Source: a bacterium UBP12_UBA5184
GTDB lineage: Bacteria; Vulcanimicrobiota; Vulcanimicrobiia; Vulcanimicrobiales; Vulcanimicrobiaceae
NCBI GenBank assembly: GCA_002413145.1
Contig: DHWK01000162.1
Span: 1-22,329, forward strand
Direction: 5' to 3'
Length of the DNA stretch: 22,329 nucleotides
Shown here: one piece after another, positions 1 to 7,794 of the stretch
Layout: the number at the start of each line of letters is the position of its first letter
Position numbering within the stretch: the stretch's first letter is position 1
Program-made: the position numbers and the translations under genes
The notes under the pieces: model-generated
What the model was told of the DNA's origin: nothing
Database searches by the model: none
The model's input: only the letters and a program-made list of their open reading frames with translations

Positions 1-118
1 CGCGTCCCCAAACCTCCGATCGACGAATACCGATCCGGCCCTTCAAAGGAAAGGAGCGCGGCATACTTATGCCCGGCTAGCACCTTTGATCAATCGGTGC
101 GAACGAAAAGCGACCCAC
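1..118. other. left-edge non-coding stretch
   Basis: No gene is supported here. It lies downstream of the aconitase stop. It contains a weak nested inverted repeat: GCACC at 80-84 pairs with GGTGC at 96-100 around the 8-bp palindrome TTGATCAA at 86-93. This might end the aconitase transcript, but there is no T-run on the relevant strand, so I do not call a terminator. Confidence 0.4.
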
Positions 119-2869
119 CTACGAATTCAATTGACGTAGCACAAACTGCAAGATTCCGCCGTGGCGGTAATACTCGGCTTCGTCCGGCGTGTCGATGCGC
201 ACGGTCGCGTCGAATTCGACGACCTTCCCACCCTCGCCGCGCGCGCGAACCTTCAGCTTGCTGCGCGGCGCGACCGCCGCGAGGCCGCGGATGTCGAACG
301 TCTCTTCGCCGCTCAGGCCGAGCGACTCGCGGGTCGCGCCCGCCGGATATTCGAGCGGGAGGACGCCCATCCCGATCAGGTTCGAACGATGGATGCGCTC
401 GAACGATTCGGTGATCACCGCCCGCACGCCGAGCAGCATCGGCCCCTTCGCCGCCCAGTCGCGCGACGAACCCGAGCCGTACTCTTTCCCGCCGAGGACG
501 AGCAGCGGCGTCCCATCCTTCTTATAGCGCATCGCCGCATCGTAGATCGACATCTGCGAGCCGTCAGGGAGGTAGCGCGTCATCCCGCCTTCGACGCCGG
601 GGACGAGTTGGTTGCGAAGTCTGACGTTGGCAAAGGTCCCGCGCAAGAGCACCTCGTGGTTGCCCCGCCGGGCGCCGTAGGAGTTGAACTCGGTCGGCGG
701 GATGCCGTGCTCCATCAAGTACGTCGCGGCCGGACTCGTCTTCGCGATCGAACCGGCAGGCGAAATATGGTCGGTGGTGATGCTGTCGCCGAGCATCACC
801 AGGACGCGCGCGCCGGCGATGTCGGCCGACGGCGCCGGCTGCGCCGACATCCCTTCGAAGAACGGTGGCTGCTTGACGTACTCGTTCTTCGGATCCCAGG
901 CGTAGCGCTCGCCCGTCGGGACCTTCATCTTGCGCCAATTTTCGTCGCCGGAGAAAACGTCGGCGTAGCGCGCGCGGAACATCGCTTCGGAGACCGCCTC
1001 GGCAATCGTCTTGTCGATCTCGGCGTTGCTCGGCCAAATGTCTTTGAGATAAACCGGCTTCCCGTCTTTGCCGGTACCGAGCGGCTCGAGCGTGAGATCG
1101 ACGTCCATCCGCCCGGCCAGGGCGTAGGCGACGACGAGCGGCGGCGACGCCAGATAATTCGCGCGCACCTGCGGGTGGATGCGGCCTTCGAAGTTCCGAT
1201 TGCCCGACAGGACCGCGGCGACGATAAGATCGTGATCGGCGACGGTCTGCGCGACCTCGTCGGGAAGCGGCCCGCTATTCCCGATGCAGGTCGTGCAGCC
1301 GTAGCCGACGAGCTCGAAACCCAGCCCGTCGAGAGACTGCTGGAGCCCGGCCTTGACTAAGTAATCGGTAACGACTTTCGAGCCCGGCGCTAGACTCGTC
1401 TTGACCCAGGGTTTTCGGTTCAGTCCGCGCGCGAGCGCGTTGCGCGCGAGCAATCCGGCCGCGATCATCACGGCGGGATTCGACGTGTTGGTGCATGAGG
1501 TGATCGCGGCGATCACGACCGCGCCGTCGGAGAGTCCGGTCTGGGGATAGGTCGCGACCGCCGCCCCGCCGCCGCCTTCGCCTTCGAGCCGCGCGACGGC
1601 GTACTCGACCGACTTGCCGTTCGGGACGCTGGCACGCGCCTTCTGCCATTGGAGCAGCGCCGTGTTGAAGTCGGCCTTCACATCGCCCAGAGCGACGCGA
1701 TCCTGCGGCCGGCGCGGCCCCGCGATGTTCGGCTCGACGCTCGAGAGATCGAGTTCGAGGCTATCGCTGAAGAGCGGATCCGGGGAGGCGTCCGTGCGGA
1801 ACAGGCCTTGCGCCTTGGCGTACGCCTCGACGAGCGCGATCTGCTCGTCGCTGCGGCCGGTCATCTTCAAATATGCCAGCGTATGCGTATCGATCGGGAA
1901 GATCGCGATCGTCGAACCGTATTCCGGCGACATGTTGCCCATCGTGACGCGATCGGCGACGCCCAGATTCGAAAGTCCGGTGCCGTAAAACTCCACGAAC
2001 TTTCCGACGACGCCTTTCTTGCGCAAGAGTTCGGTGACGCGCAAGACGAGATCGGTCGAGGTGACGCCTTCGCGCAGCCGGCCATTCAACTTGAAGCCGA
2101 CGACTTCGGGGATGAGCATCGTCACGGGCTGGCCGAGCATCGCCGCCTCAGCCTCGATGCCGCCGACGCCCCAGGCGAGAACGCCGAGTCCGTTAACCAT
2201 CGTGGTGTGCGAGTCCGTGCCCACGACCGTATCGGGGTAGGCGCAGCCGCTCTGGTCGGGTCCGGCGCCGGCGCCGCCCGCTCCGAAGACGACGCGCGCC
2301 AAGAACTCGATGTTGACTTGGTGCACGATTCCGGTGTCGGGGGGGACGCAGCGGAAGTTATCGAGCGCTGCTTGGCCCCATTTGAGGAAAGCGTAGCGGT
2401 CCTGTTCGCGTTCGAACTCGAGCCGGGCATTTTCCGCGAACGCGTCGCTCGAGCCGAAGCGATCGACTTGTACCGAATGATCGATGACGAGCTCGACCGG
2501 CTGCAGCGGATTGATCGACTTCGGGTCGCCGCCCATCGCCGCCATCGCGTCGCGCATCGCGGCGAGATCGACGACGACCGGGACGCCGGTAAAATCTTGG
2601 AGCAGAACGCGAGCCGGACGAAATGCGATCTCGCGGTCGCCCCGCGCTTGCGGCGTCCAGCGCGCGAGCGCCTCGACGTCCTCTTTCTTGACGCTGCGTC
2701 CGTCCTCGAAGCGCAGCTGATTCTCGAGCAGAATTTTCAGGCTGTAGGGTAGACGCGCCATCGGAAACCCGGCTCGCTCGAGCGCGTCGAGCCGAAAAAT
2801 CGTGTATTCCCGGCCTCCGACCCCAAGCGTGCCCTTCGCCTGAAAACTGTCCGGATGCGCGTTCTGCAT
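119..2869 (-). CDS. acnA: aconitate hydratase A
   Basis: Aconitase of the AcnA/IRP1 type, 916 aa, which interconverts citrate and isocitrate through cis-aconitate in the TCA cycle in the cytoplasm. The three cysteines that hold the 4Fe-4S cluster are visible: C459 in SCTNTSNPAV, and C525 and C528 in GYGCTTCIGNSGPL. The C-terminal swivelling domain carries YGSGSSRDWAAKG, whose serine and arginine bind substrate. The length fits AcnA (about 890-920 aa). I chose the ATG at 2869 because the family N-terminus begins just after it and AAGG lies about 10 nt upstream. The frame stays open upstream to 3058, but that part runs through the RNase D gene and does not look like aconitase. The start is 16 bp after the RNase D stop, so it is probably the last gene of a VTT-rnd-acnA operon. 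No defect seen. Confidence 0.97.
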   Translation of the reverse strand: MQNAHPDSFQAKGTLGVGGREYTIFRLDALERAGFPMARLPYSLKILLENQLRFEDGRSVKKEDVEALARWTPQARGDREIAFRPARVLLQDFTGVPVVVDLAAMRDAMAAMGGDPKSINPLQPVELVIDHSVQVDRFGSSDAFAENARLEFEREQDRYAFLKWGQAALDNFRCVPPDTGIVHQVNIEFLARVVFGAGGAGAGPDQSGCAYPDTVVGTDSHTTMVNGLGVLAWGVGGIEAEAAMLGQPVTMLIPEVVGFKLNGRLREGVTSTDLVLRVTELLRKKGVVGKFVEFYGTGLSNLGVADRVTMGNMSPEYGSTIAIFPIDTHTLAYLKMTGRSDEQIALVEAYAKAQGLFRTDASPDPLFSDSLELDLSSVEPNIAGPRRPQDRVALGDVKADFNTALLQWQKARASVPNGKSVEYAVARLEGEGGGGAAVATYPQTGLSDGAVVIAAITSCTNTSNPAVMIAAGLLARNALARGLNRKPWVKTSLAPGSKVVTDYLVKAGLQQSLDGLGFELVGYGCTTCIGNSGPLPDEVAQTVADHDLIVAAVLSGNRNFEGRIHPQVRANYLASPPLVVAYALAGRMDVDLTLEPLGTGKDGKPVYLKDIWPSNAEIDKTIAEAVSEAMFRARYADVFSGDENWRKMKVPTGERYAWDPKNEYVKQPPFFEGMSAQPAPSADIAGARVLVMLGDSITTDHISPAGSIAKTSPAATYLMEHGIPPTEFNSYGARRGNHEVLLRGTFANVRLRNQLVPGVEGGMTRYLPDGSQMSIYDAAMRYKKDGTPLLVLGGKEYGSGSSRDWAAKGPMLLGVRAVITESFERIHRSNLIGMGVLPLEYPAGATRESLGLSGEETFDIRGLAAVAPRSKLKVRARGEGGKVVEFDATVRIDTPDEAEYYRHGGILQFVLRQLNS

Positions 2870-2885
2870 AGCGCGCGGGCCTTCG

Positions 2886-4082
2886 CTACCGCTGCGGCGC
2901 GCCCCCGGTCGTAACGACGCGCTCGATACGCGGATTTCCACTCTCGCTCCCGGTGACGGTAAGCGCGGTCCGGCCCGAGAGCAGTTCGTGCAACGGCTCG
3001 GCAACGAGCGTGGCGCGCCAGGCGGTCGCATCGAGGACGCGAGCGACGTCTTCGGCACTTTGCGGGAGTTCGCGGGCGAGCCGTTCCAACGCTGCGCGCG
3101 GCGTCAAGAGCCCCGCCGGCAAGCCGTTCTCGGCGGCGATCGCGTTCACCAGCACCCCCAGGCACGCGACGATCGCTTCGCGTTCGGCGCCGGGCAGGCG
3201 CTTCGGCTTCGACGGTAACTCGTCGTCGCGCAACGCCAGCCCGCGTGCGATGGCCTCGACGATGCGATCGCCGAAAGCCTTGCGCGCGCCGGCGTCGAGC
3301 CGGCGCAGCTGCGCGAGATCGTCGCGCGACGCCGGTCGCAAGGTGACGAGCGCACCCATCACGTCGTCCGGGATGATGAACTTGAGCGGGACGTCGCGTT
3401 CGCGCGCCAGCGAATCGCGCAGTTGCGCGACCTCGCGCAGAATCCCGAGCTCCCGGCGATTCATGCGCGTCGCACCGGGGATTCGCAAATACAGGCGTTC
3501 GGGGTCCGGGCGATATTTCGCCGGGTCGACGAGCGGGAGCGCCTCTTCTTCGAACCATCCGAGCCGCCCGCGTTCGCTCAAGCGCGTGCGCAGCGCGTCG
3601 GCGACCGCAAAGAGATGCCGAACGTCGTCGACGAGATACTCGATCTGCTGGGGACTGAGCGGACGCGAACTCCAATCGCTGACCGTCTGCGATTTGCGCA
3701 GGCGTACGCCCTCGACGTCGTGCACGAGATCGGCGAGCGAAATCGACATACCGTAGCCGCTGAACGCGGCGGCGAGTTGCGTGTCGAACGCGGCGGCCGG
3801 CAGCCGATCGAACCGCTCCGCGAAGATTTTGAGGTCGCTCTGCAGCGCGTGCCCGACGACGGTTTTTGAAGCGAGCGCGTCGGCTAGGGGCTGAAGGTTT
3901 CGAACGCGCACCGCGTCGACGATGAAAACGTCCTCGTCGACCACCATCTGGAGCACCATCAAGCGCGGAACATACGATCGCTCATTGTGAAACTCGGTGT
4001 CGAGCGCGATTCGCTCGACGGCGGCGACCAGCGCGGAGGCGCGCGCGAGGGCCGCGTCGTCTTCGATGAGGATGACGTTCAT
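2886..4082 (-). CDS. rnd: ribonuclease D (DEDDy 3'-5' exonuclease with HRDC)
   Basis: A 398-aa RNase D-type 3'-5' exoribonuclease; the family trims tRNA 3' ends and other stable RNA precursors. Exo I is D28-T-E30 in ALDTEFHNE. Exo II is VVGHALQSDLKIF with D83. Exo III is YLVDDVRHLF with Y149 and D153, which makes it the DEDDy subclass. An HRDC nucleic-acid-binding domain follows at roughly 205-285 (ILREVAQLRDSLARERDVPL onward), and the remaining C-terminus resembles the second HRDC-like part of RNase D. The ATG at 4082 overlaps the stop of the upstream membrane protein in an ATGA, so translation is probably coupled. The frame runs further upstream to 4727, but that segment is antisense-like arginine-rich shadow inside the VTT gene. 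Confidence 0.93.
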   Translation of the reverse strand: MNVILIEDDAALARASALVAAVERIALDTEFHNERSYVPRLMVLQMVVDEDVFIVDAVRVRNLQPLADALASKTVVGHALQSDLKIFAERFDRLPAAAFDTQLAAAFSGYGMSISLADLVHDVEGVRLRKSQTVSDWSSRPLSPQQIEYLVDDVRHLFAVADALRTRLSERGRLGWFEEEALPLVDPAKYRPDPERLYLRIPGATRMNRRELGILREVAQLRDSLARERDVPLKFIIPDDVMGALVTLRPASRDDLAQLRRLDAGARKAFGDRIVEAIARGLALRDDELPSKPKRLPGAEREAIVACLGVLVNAIAAENGLPAGLLTPRAALERLARELPQSAEDVARVLDATAWRATLVAEPLHELLSGRTALTVTGSESGNPRIERVVTTGGAPQR

Positions 4083-4738
4083 AATTCCCCCGGCATCGGT
4101 TCCGGAACGGGCTCCGGCGTCCGATGACGGCGGAAAAGATGCCCGAACCGCTCGGGGACGTGCATGTGCGGACGGTGCGCCTGGTAGTACGTTTGCACCG
4201 TGACGGAGACCCGGTCGCCGAAGATCGCGAGCAAGGTGCAAATCGGAATTGCGATCGCGCACATCGTCCAAACGTGGACGTAGATCGGGACGCGGAAGGC
4301 GGCGGCGATCTGCGTCGCGAGCGTCCCGCCGAGCCCGGGGATCACGCGCAAGGTCAACAAGAAGGGCGGAGATCCGACGCGGAATCGCGTCACCCAGCGC
4401 GGCAGCCGGTCGATGCTGTTGTGCAGTTCCAGCAGTTGCGACGTCCGGCGCGCCAGCGCGTAGCCGGCGAGCGCAGCGAAGAACAAACCGACCGCGTTGA
4501 CGATCGAACCCCAGAGCGGACCGAAAAGGACCCCATTCATGATCGCGAGCGCATCGGTCACCGAGAACGGAGCCGAAGCGACGATGGTGAAGATCACGAT
4601 CGCTAGAGGATACGCGAAGGGCCCGAACGCGCCGAGCATCGACTCGATCGCCGTCTTGTTGCGAATCACGAGTGCGGCGAGGACGAACGAACTGAGAAAG
4701 ATGAATGCGGCTTCGGCGCGGCGCCAAAAGGCGCTCAC
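4079..4738 (-). CDS. VTT/TVP38-family (SNARE-associated, DedA-like) membrane protein
   Basis: An integral membrane protein of about 219 aa. The central region matches the VTT (TVP38/TMEM64/DedA-like) domain: a hydrophobic hairpin with GVLFGPLWGSIVNAVGLFF, followed by LLTLRVIPGLGGTLATQIAAAFRVP, the typical R-x-IP-G element. Family members are implicated in lipid scrambling and envelope homeostasis; the substrate here is unknown. Membrane segments lie near residues 9-24 (FIFLSSFVLAALVI) and about 35-55, 65-95 and 140-190. The tail is cytoplasm-like and rich in His, Arg and Pro. I chose GTG 4738 because the next start, ATG 4639, would remove the first membrane segment; no clear ribosome site precedes it. 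It is first in the operon with RNase D and aconitase, and its start is only 3 bp from the divergent ATG at 4742. Confidence 0.75.
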   Translation of the reverse strand: MSAFWRRAEAAFIFLSSFVLAALVIRNKTAIESMLGAFGPFAYPLAIVIFTIVASAPFSVTDALAIMNGVLFGPLWGSIVNAVGLFFAALAGYALARRTSQLLELHNSIDRLPRWVTRFRVGSPPFLLTLRVIPGLGGTLATQIAAAFRVPIYVHVWTMCAIAIPICTLLAIFGDRVSVTVQTYYQAHRPHMHVPERFGHLFRRHRTPEPVPEPMPGEL

Positions 4739-4741
4739 CTG

Positions 4742-5131
4742 ATGGGCTGGCTCTTGGGCACGATGTCCCTGCTTTGCGGCGGCGGAGTCTACGCCTCCGT
4801 TTTTATGGCGCGCAAGGCCGAGCGAGCCAAGCGGGGACAGCTCGAGGAGCCCAGTGTGGTGCAGACGACGCGGGCCCGGCTCGTCGGCGGAATCTCGAAC
4901 GCTACGATCGGTTTGGTCTACTACCTCGCCCTGGCCGCGACGCTGCCTTTCATGAGCCGGCCGCTCGTCTGGGACTTCGCCCTCGCGGCCTCGCTTGCCG
5001 CTGCAGCGATGTCGCTCTACCTGGCTTACAGCCTCTTGTTCGTCACGCGACGACCGTGCGCGTATTGCTGGACGTCGCACGCGATCAATTGGCTGCTGTT
5101 AGTCCTGCTCGTCGTCATGCGCCGGCACTAA
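4742..5131 (+). CDS. VKOR-like small membrane protein with CxxC
   Basis: A 129-aa protein with four predicted membrane segments (about 1-20, 47-70, 79-101 and 109-127). The last is introduced by RRPCAYCWTSHAINWLL, which closely resembles the active-site CxxC-(L/W)-T-S of bacterial vitamin K epoxide reductase homologues. The segment SVVQTTRARLVGG plus GLVYYLAL resembles the VKOR loop and second helix. VKOR homologues reoxidise periplasmic DsbA-like proteins through quinones. The loop cysteine pair used for electron transfer is absent: apart from C106 and C109, the only cysteine is C12, in the first helix. It is therefore either a divergent VKOR needing a partner or a different four-helix CxxC protein. 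AAAAGG about 10 nt upstream supports the start at 4742; MSLLCGG at 4763 is an alternative. Confidence 0.6.
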   Translation: MGWLLGTMSLLCGGGVYASVFMARKAERAKRGQLEEPSVVQTTRARLVGGISNATIGLVYYLALAATLPFMSRPLVWDFALAASLAAAAMSLYLAYSLLFVTRRPCAYCWTSHAINWLLLVLLVVMRRH

Positions 5132-5154
5132 CGCGACAGAATCGCGCAGGGGCT

Positions 5155-5574
5155 TTAGCGGGAATAACCGACGATCGTGATAACGTTGGCGTTGAGCGAG
5201 CCATCGTACTGGGCATCGCCTCCCACCTCGACTCGCTGGCCCGGCTGAAGCGACGCGCCGCGTGGATTGATCACCGTTCCCTGATGGAGATGGACCTCGC
5301 GGTACGAGTCGCGCCCCGTTCTGACTTGCATCTCGTAGCGCCGGAAATATGTCACGTCGCCGCTGGCCTGGTTAGCGTACTTCCACTGCTGGGCGCGGAT
5401 GATCTGGATGCCGAGATCGATCGCAGAGCGCGTTACCGGATCGACCCGAATATCCGGCGACACGGTCGGCAGACTCACCGGCGTCGGCGCAGGCCCGGGG
5501 TAGGGTTGCGCCGAGGCGGCGCCGACTCCGCAGGAAAGGGCAAGCGACAAAACGGCGACAAAACGCATAAACAT
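5155..5574 (-). CDS. small secreted hypothetical protein
   Basis: A 139-aa protein of unknown function. The N-terminus FMRFVAVLSLALSCGVGAAS followed by AQPYP is a good Sec signal peptide, with cleavage likely after ASA. A short proline-rich linker follows (PGPAPTPVSLPTVSP). The mature part of about 95 residues is probably all-beta and ends in VEVGGDAQYDGSLNANVITI, a small OB-like or repeat-like beta pattern. I do not recognise a named family. GGAGG at 5590-5594 lies 15 nt before the ATG at 5574, a long spacing; a second ATG at 5568 is possible, as is an extended GTG start at 5601 that would overlap the divergent Nudix gene more. It converges on the VKOR-like gene with 23 bp between the stops. 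Confidence 0.65.
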   Translation of the reverse strand: MFMRFVAVLSLALSCGVGAASAQPYPGPAPTPVSLPTVSPDIRVDPVTRSAIDLGIQIIRAQQWKYANQASGDVTYFRRYEMQVRTGRDSYREVHLHQGTVINPRGASLQPGQRVEVGGDAQYDGSLNANVITIVGYSR

Positions 5575-5576
5575 AG

Positions 5577-6326
5577 TTGGAAAACGAAACCTCCGTACCA
5601 CAGGTTCCGCGCCAGGCCTCGACGGTCATGCTCGTGCGGCCGGACACAGGCGCCGGCTTGCTCGTCTACCTAACTCGGCGTAGTTCCCGCAGCCGCTTCA
5701 TGCCCGACGCATATGTCTTTCCGGGTGGTACGCTCGACGCCGCCGACCGCAGCGCGCCGGCGCGCGCGCGCCTTTACGGTTCGGTTGCGGGGATCGAACC
5801 CGAATTCGCGATCGGGGCGCTGCGCGAACTCTTCGAAGAGGCCGGCGTGCTCATCGCTTGTGATGCCGCCGGCGAACCCGCGTCCATCCAAGCGGAGCGC
5901 CTCGCGCTGCTGCGGCAAGAGCTGACCGAGGGCATTCCGCTGGCAATTTTGCTGGAACGCGAGAACCTCTTTCTCGACGCGCGAGAATTGGTCTACTATT
6001 CGAACTGGATCACGCCTGAGCGCGAACCGCTGCGTTTCGACACCCACTTCTTCATCGCGACCGCCCCCGAAGGACAGAGCGCGATCGCCGACGCCGTTGA
6101 AGTCCACGACGGCGCGTGGTTCGAGCCGCACGATGCGCTGGCGCGCGCGGAGCGCGGGGAGCTACGGATCATGTTCCCGACACGCAAGCATCTGGAGCGG
6201 CTTGCCGCCAGCGATTCTCTCGCGACGCTGCTCGACCACGCGCGTTCGCGCGGCGCCGTTCGACCGATCCTGCCGTTCATGCGCGATGGGCAGATCGAGT
6301 ATATGCCCGAAGGCGAAACCTGGTGA
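5577..6326 (+). CDS. Nudix hydrolase, NUDT19-like
   Basis: A 249-aa Nudix-fold hydrolase that presumably cleaves a nucleoside-diphosphate-X substrate; related NUDT7/NUDT19 enzymes act on CoA and acyl-CoA. The split Nudix box is visible: YVFPGGTLD at about 46-54 and, after an insertion of some 25 residues, GALRELFEEAGVLI at 80-93 with the metal-binding RELFEE core. Such an insertion inside the box is typical of the NUDT19 branch. The best start is TTG 5577: the first beta strand (QASTVMLVR) lies before the only early ATG (5628), and a stop codon directly precedes the TTG. The stop overlaps the next gene's GTG (GTGA), so the two are probably translated together. Its TTG is 2 bp from the divergent ATG at 5574. 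Confidence 0.88.
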   Translation: MENETSVPQVPRQASTVMLVRPDTGAGLLVYLTRRSSRSRFMPDAYVFPGGTLDAADRSAPARARLYGSVAGIEPEFAIGALRELFEEAGVLIACDAAGEPASIQAERLALLRQELTEGIPLAILLERENLFLDARELVYYSNWITPEREPLRFDTHFFIATAPEGQSAIADAVEVHDGAWFEPHDALARAERGELRIMFPTRKHLERLAASDSLATLLDHARSRGAVRPILPFMRDGQIEYMPEGETW

Positions 6327-7249
6327 GCGAGTCACGCGTGCGGCGCGTCCGCGCCGCCAACCCGTCGCCGATGACGCTGGATGGAACCAACACCTATCTC
6401 ATCGACGCGGGAGGCGGAGATGCGTTCGTCATCGATCCCGGCCCCGCACTGCCGGAACACGTCGAAGCGATCTGCGCCGAAGCGGAGGACGCCGGCTGGA
6501 CGATCGGCGCGATCGCGGTGACGCACGGCCATCCCGACCACGCGCCGGGTGCGGCGCTCTTGGCCGAAAAAACCCGCGCGCCGGTCTACGCACATCCCGA
6601 GGCGCGCTTTCCCCACGACTTCGCATTGGCCGATTGGGAATACATCACGCTTGGCGAGACGGACCTGCGCGCGCTCTATGCGCCCGGCCACGCCCGCGAC
6701 CACCTCGTGTTCTGGTTGGAGGATGAAGCGACGCTGTTCACCGGCGACGTCGTCATCGGCAGCGGGACCGTCGTCGTCGCGCCGCCCGGCGGCGATATGC
6801 GCGTCTATCAGGCGACGCTCGATCGTCTGCGTCGCGAGTTCTCGAATGCGCGGCAGATCGACGGCGGACACGGCGAGAGCATCCTAGACCCACTGGCGAA
6901 ACTCGACGAGTATATCGCGCACCGCAAATCGCGTGAGCGCGAGGTACTCGAAACGCTCGAAGCCGGCGCGGCGACGGTCCCCGCGATCGTCGCGCGAATC
7001 TACGCCGCGATCCCGCACGAACTCTGGCCGGCTGCGGCGCGCCAGGTGTTCGCGTATCTGATCGCGCTCGAGCGCGAAGGCCGCGTCAAAGCGAAGACGC
7101 TCGACCGTCCCCCCAGCGACCAGGAGGCGGCGATCCTCGACCCCGACCTCTCGCGCATCGTCGACCCCGCGAGCCGCGCCGTCGCCTCCGCCGAGCTCGG
7201 TATCGAACGAGGCGTGACGACGATCGATGAGTATGCGTTCATCCGCTGA
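6323..7249 (+). CDS. metallo-beta-lactamase-fold hydrolase, LACTB2-like
   Basis: A 308-aa MBL-fold hydrolase. The zinc motif is THGHPDHAPG (HxHxDH), followed by YAPGHARDH, the LFTGDVV aspartate and GGHGESI, all in the expected order. The N-terminal NPSPMTLDGTNTYLI and the C-terminal winged-helix-like segment (AAIPHELWPAAARQVFAYLI) are features of the LACTB2 / YflN-type group, whose members include an RNA endonuclease and small-molecule thioester or ester hydrolases; the substrate here is unknown. The start is GTG 6323 in a 4-bp overlap with the Nudix stop, giving MSESRVRRV. The pairing with a NUDT19-like hydrolase suggests a shared job, perhaps acyl-CoA or nucleotide clean-up, but this is inference. 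Confidence 0.9.
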   Translation: MSESRVRRVRAANPSPMTLDGTNTYLIDAGGGDAFVIDPGPALPEHVEAICAEAEDAGWTIGAIAVTHGHPDHAPGAALLAEKTRAPVYAHPEARFPHDFALADWEYITLGETDLRALYAPGHARDHLVFWLEDEATLFTGDVVIGSGTVVVAPPGGDMRVYQATLDRLRREFSNARQIDGGHGESILDPLAKLDEYIAHRKSREREVLETLEAGAATVPAIVARIYAAIPHELWPAAARQVFAYLIALEREGRVKAKTLDRPPSDQEAAILDPDLSRIVDPASRAVASAELGIERGVTTIDEYAFIR

Positions 7250-7360
7250 TTTCGCAGCGCTGGATCGTGACGGGTACGTCGCGCAAAGGCGAACTGGAAG
7301 ATCGCCGCCGCCGCGCACCCAAGGTATTATTCACCGCACGGCGAGCCAACTGGGAAACAT

Positions 7361-7780
7361 TCACGGTCCCCTGTAATCAAGCTCGACTAATCGGAATACC
7401 TGGCCGCCCGGGGCGCAAAAATACGAATGGTTGCTTCCGGCATGCCGGAACTCCCGAATGCCCGCGGCACGTAATTTCTCTTGGTCGAGAGCCAGGCCGG
7501 CGGTACGAAATTCAATCCAGGCGCCCCGGAAGGCATGTTCGTCATCGATCGCGTCGCCCGGATACTCTTCGGGGGCAAGCTCGCTGAATTCTACGCTGAA
7601 GCCGCTGCCGTCGGGAAAGGGCACAAACAGAATCGGCTGGGGAAAGCCAACATCTCGTTCGATAACGTTGCAACCAAGCACATCTTTGAACAGCGCCGTG
7701 AATCTTTCGCGAGCAGCGGGCCGCACGAAGAGGTGAACACGTGCGCTCAAAGCCGCCATATTAGGGTGCGGGTCGGTCAT
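7361..7780 (-). CDS. VOC-superfamily (glyoxalase/dioxygenase-like) protein
   Basis: A 139-aa protein with the two beta-alpha-beta-beta-beta modules of the vicinal-oxygen-chelate fold: SARVHLFVRPAARERFTALF with ILFVPFPDGSGFSVEF, then GAWIEFRTAGLALDQEKL ending in YFCAPGGQVFRLVELDYRG. These proteins include glyoxalases, dioxygenases and binding proteins. Candidate metal ligands are the His in ARVHLFV and the Glu in RLVELDY, but I cannot predict a reaction. The start at ATG 7780 is supported by AAGGA 6 nt upstream. It lies 14 bp after the MDR oxidoreductase stop, as the last gene of a three-gene operon, and faces the MBL gene convergently. Confidence 0.82.
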   Translation of the reverse strand: MTDPHPNMAALSARVHLFVRPAARERFTALFKDVLGCNVIERDVGFPQPILFVPFPDGSGFSVEFSELAPEEYPGDAIDDEHAFRGAWIEFRTAGLALDQEKLRAAGIREFRHAGSNHSYFCAPGGQVFRLVELDYRGP

Positions 7781-7794
7781 CTTCGTTCCTTCGC

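Noticed and set aside
161..1360. 399-codon open frame on the plus strand
   Set aside because: It is antisense to the certain aconitase gene; its product is Arg/Asp/Ala-rich without family motifs, as expected of a shadow frame in GC-rich DNA.
1649..2752. 367-codon open frame on the plus strand
   Set aside because: Also antisense to aconitase, with shadow-like composition and no recognisable domain.
4705..5673. 322-codon plus-strand frame spanning the VKOR-like and secreted-protein genes
   Set aside because: It overlaps two better supported genes and has no motif; the frame is low-complexity Arg-rich.
7250..7360. Possible gene or terminator between the convergent MBL and VOC genes
   Set aside because: The 111 bp contain no strong hairpin with a T-run and no supported ORF.
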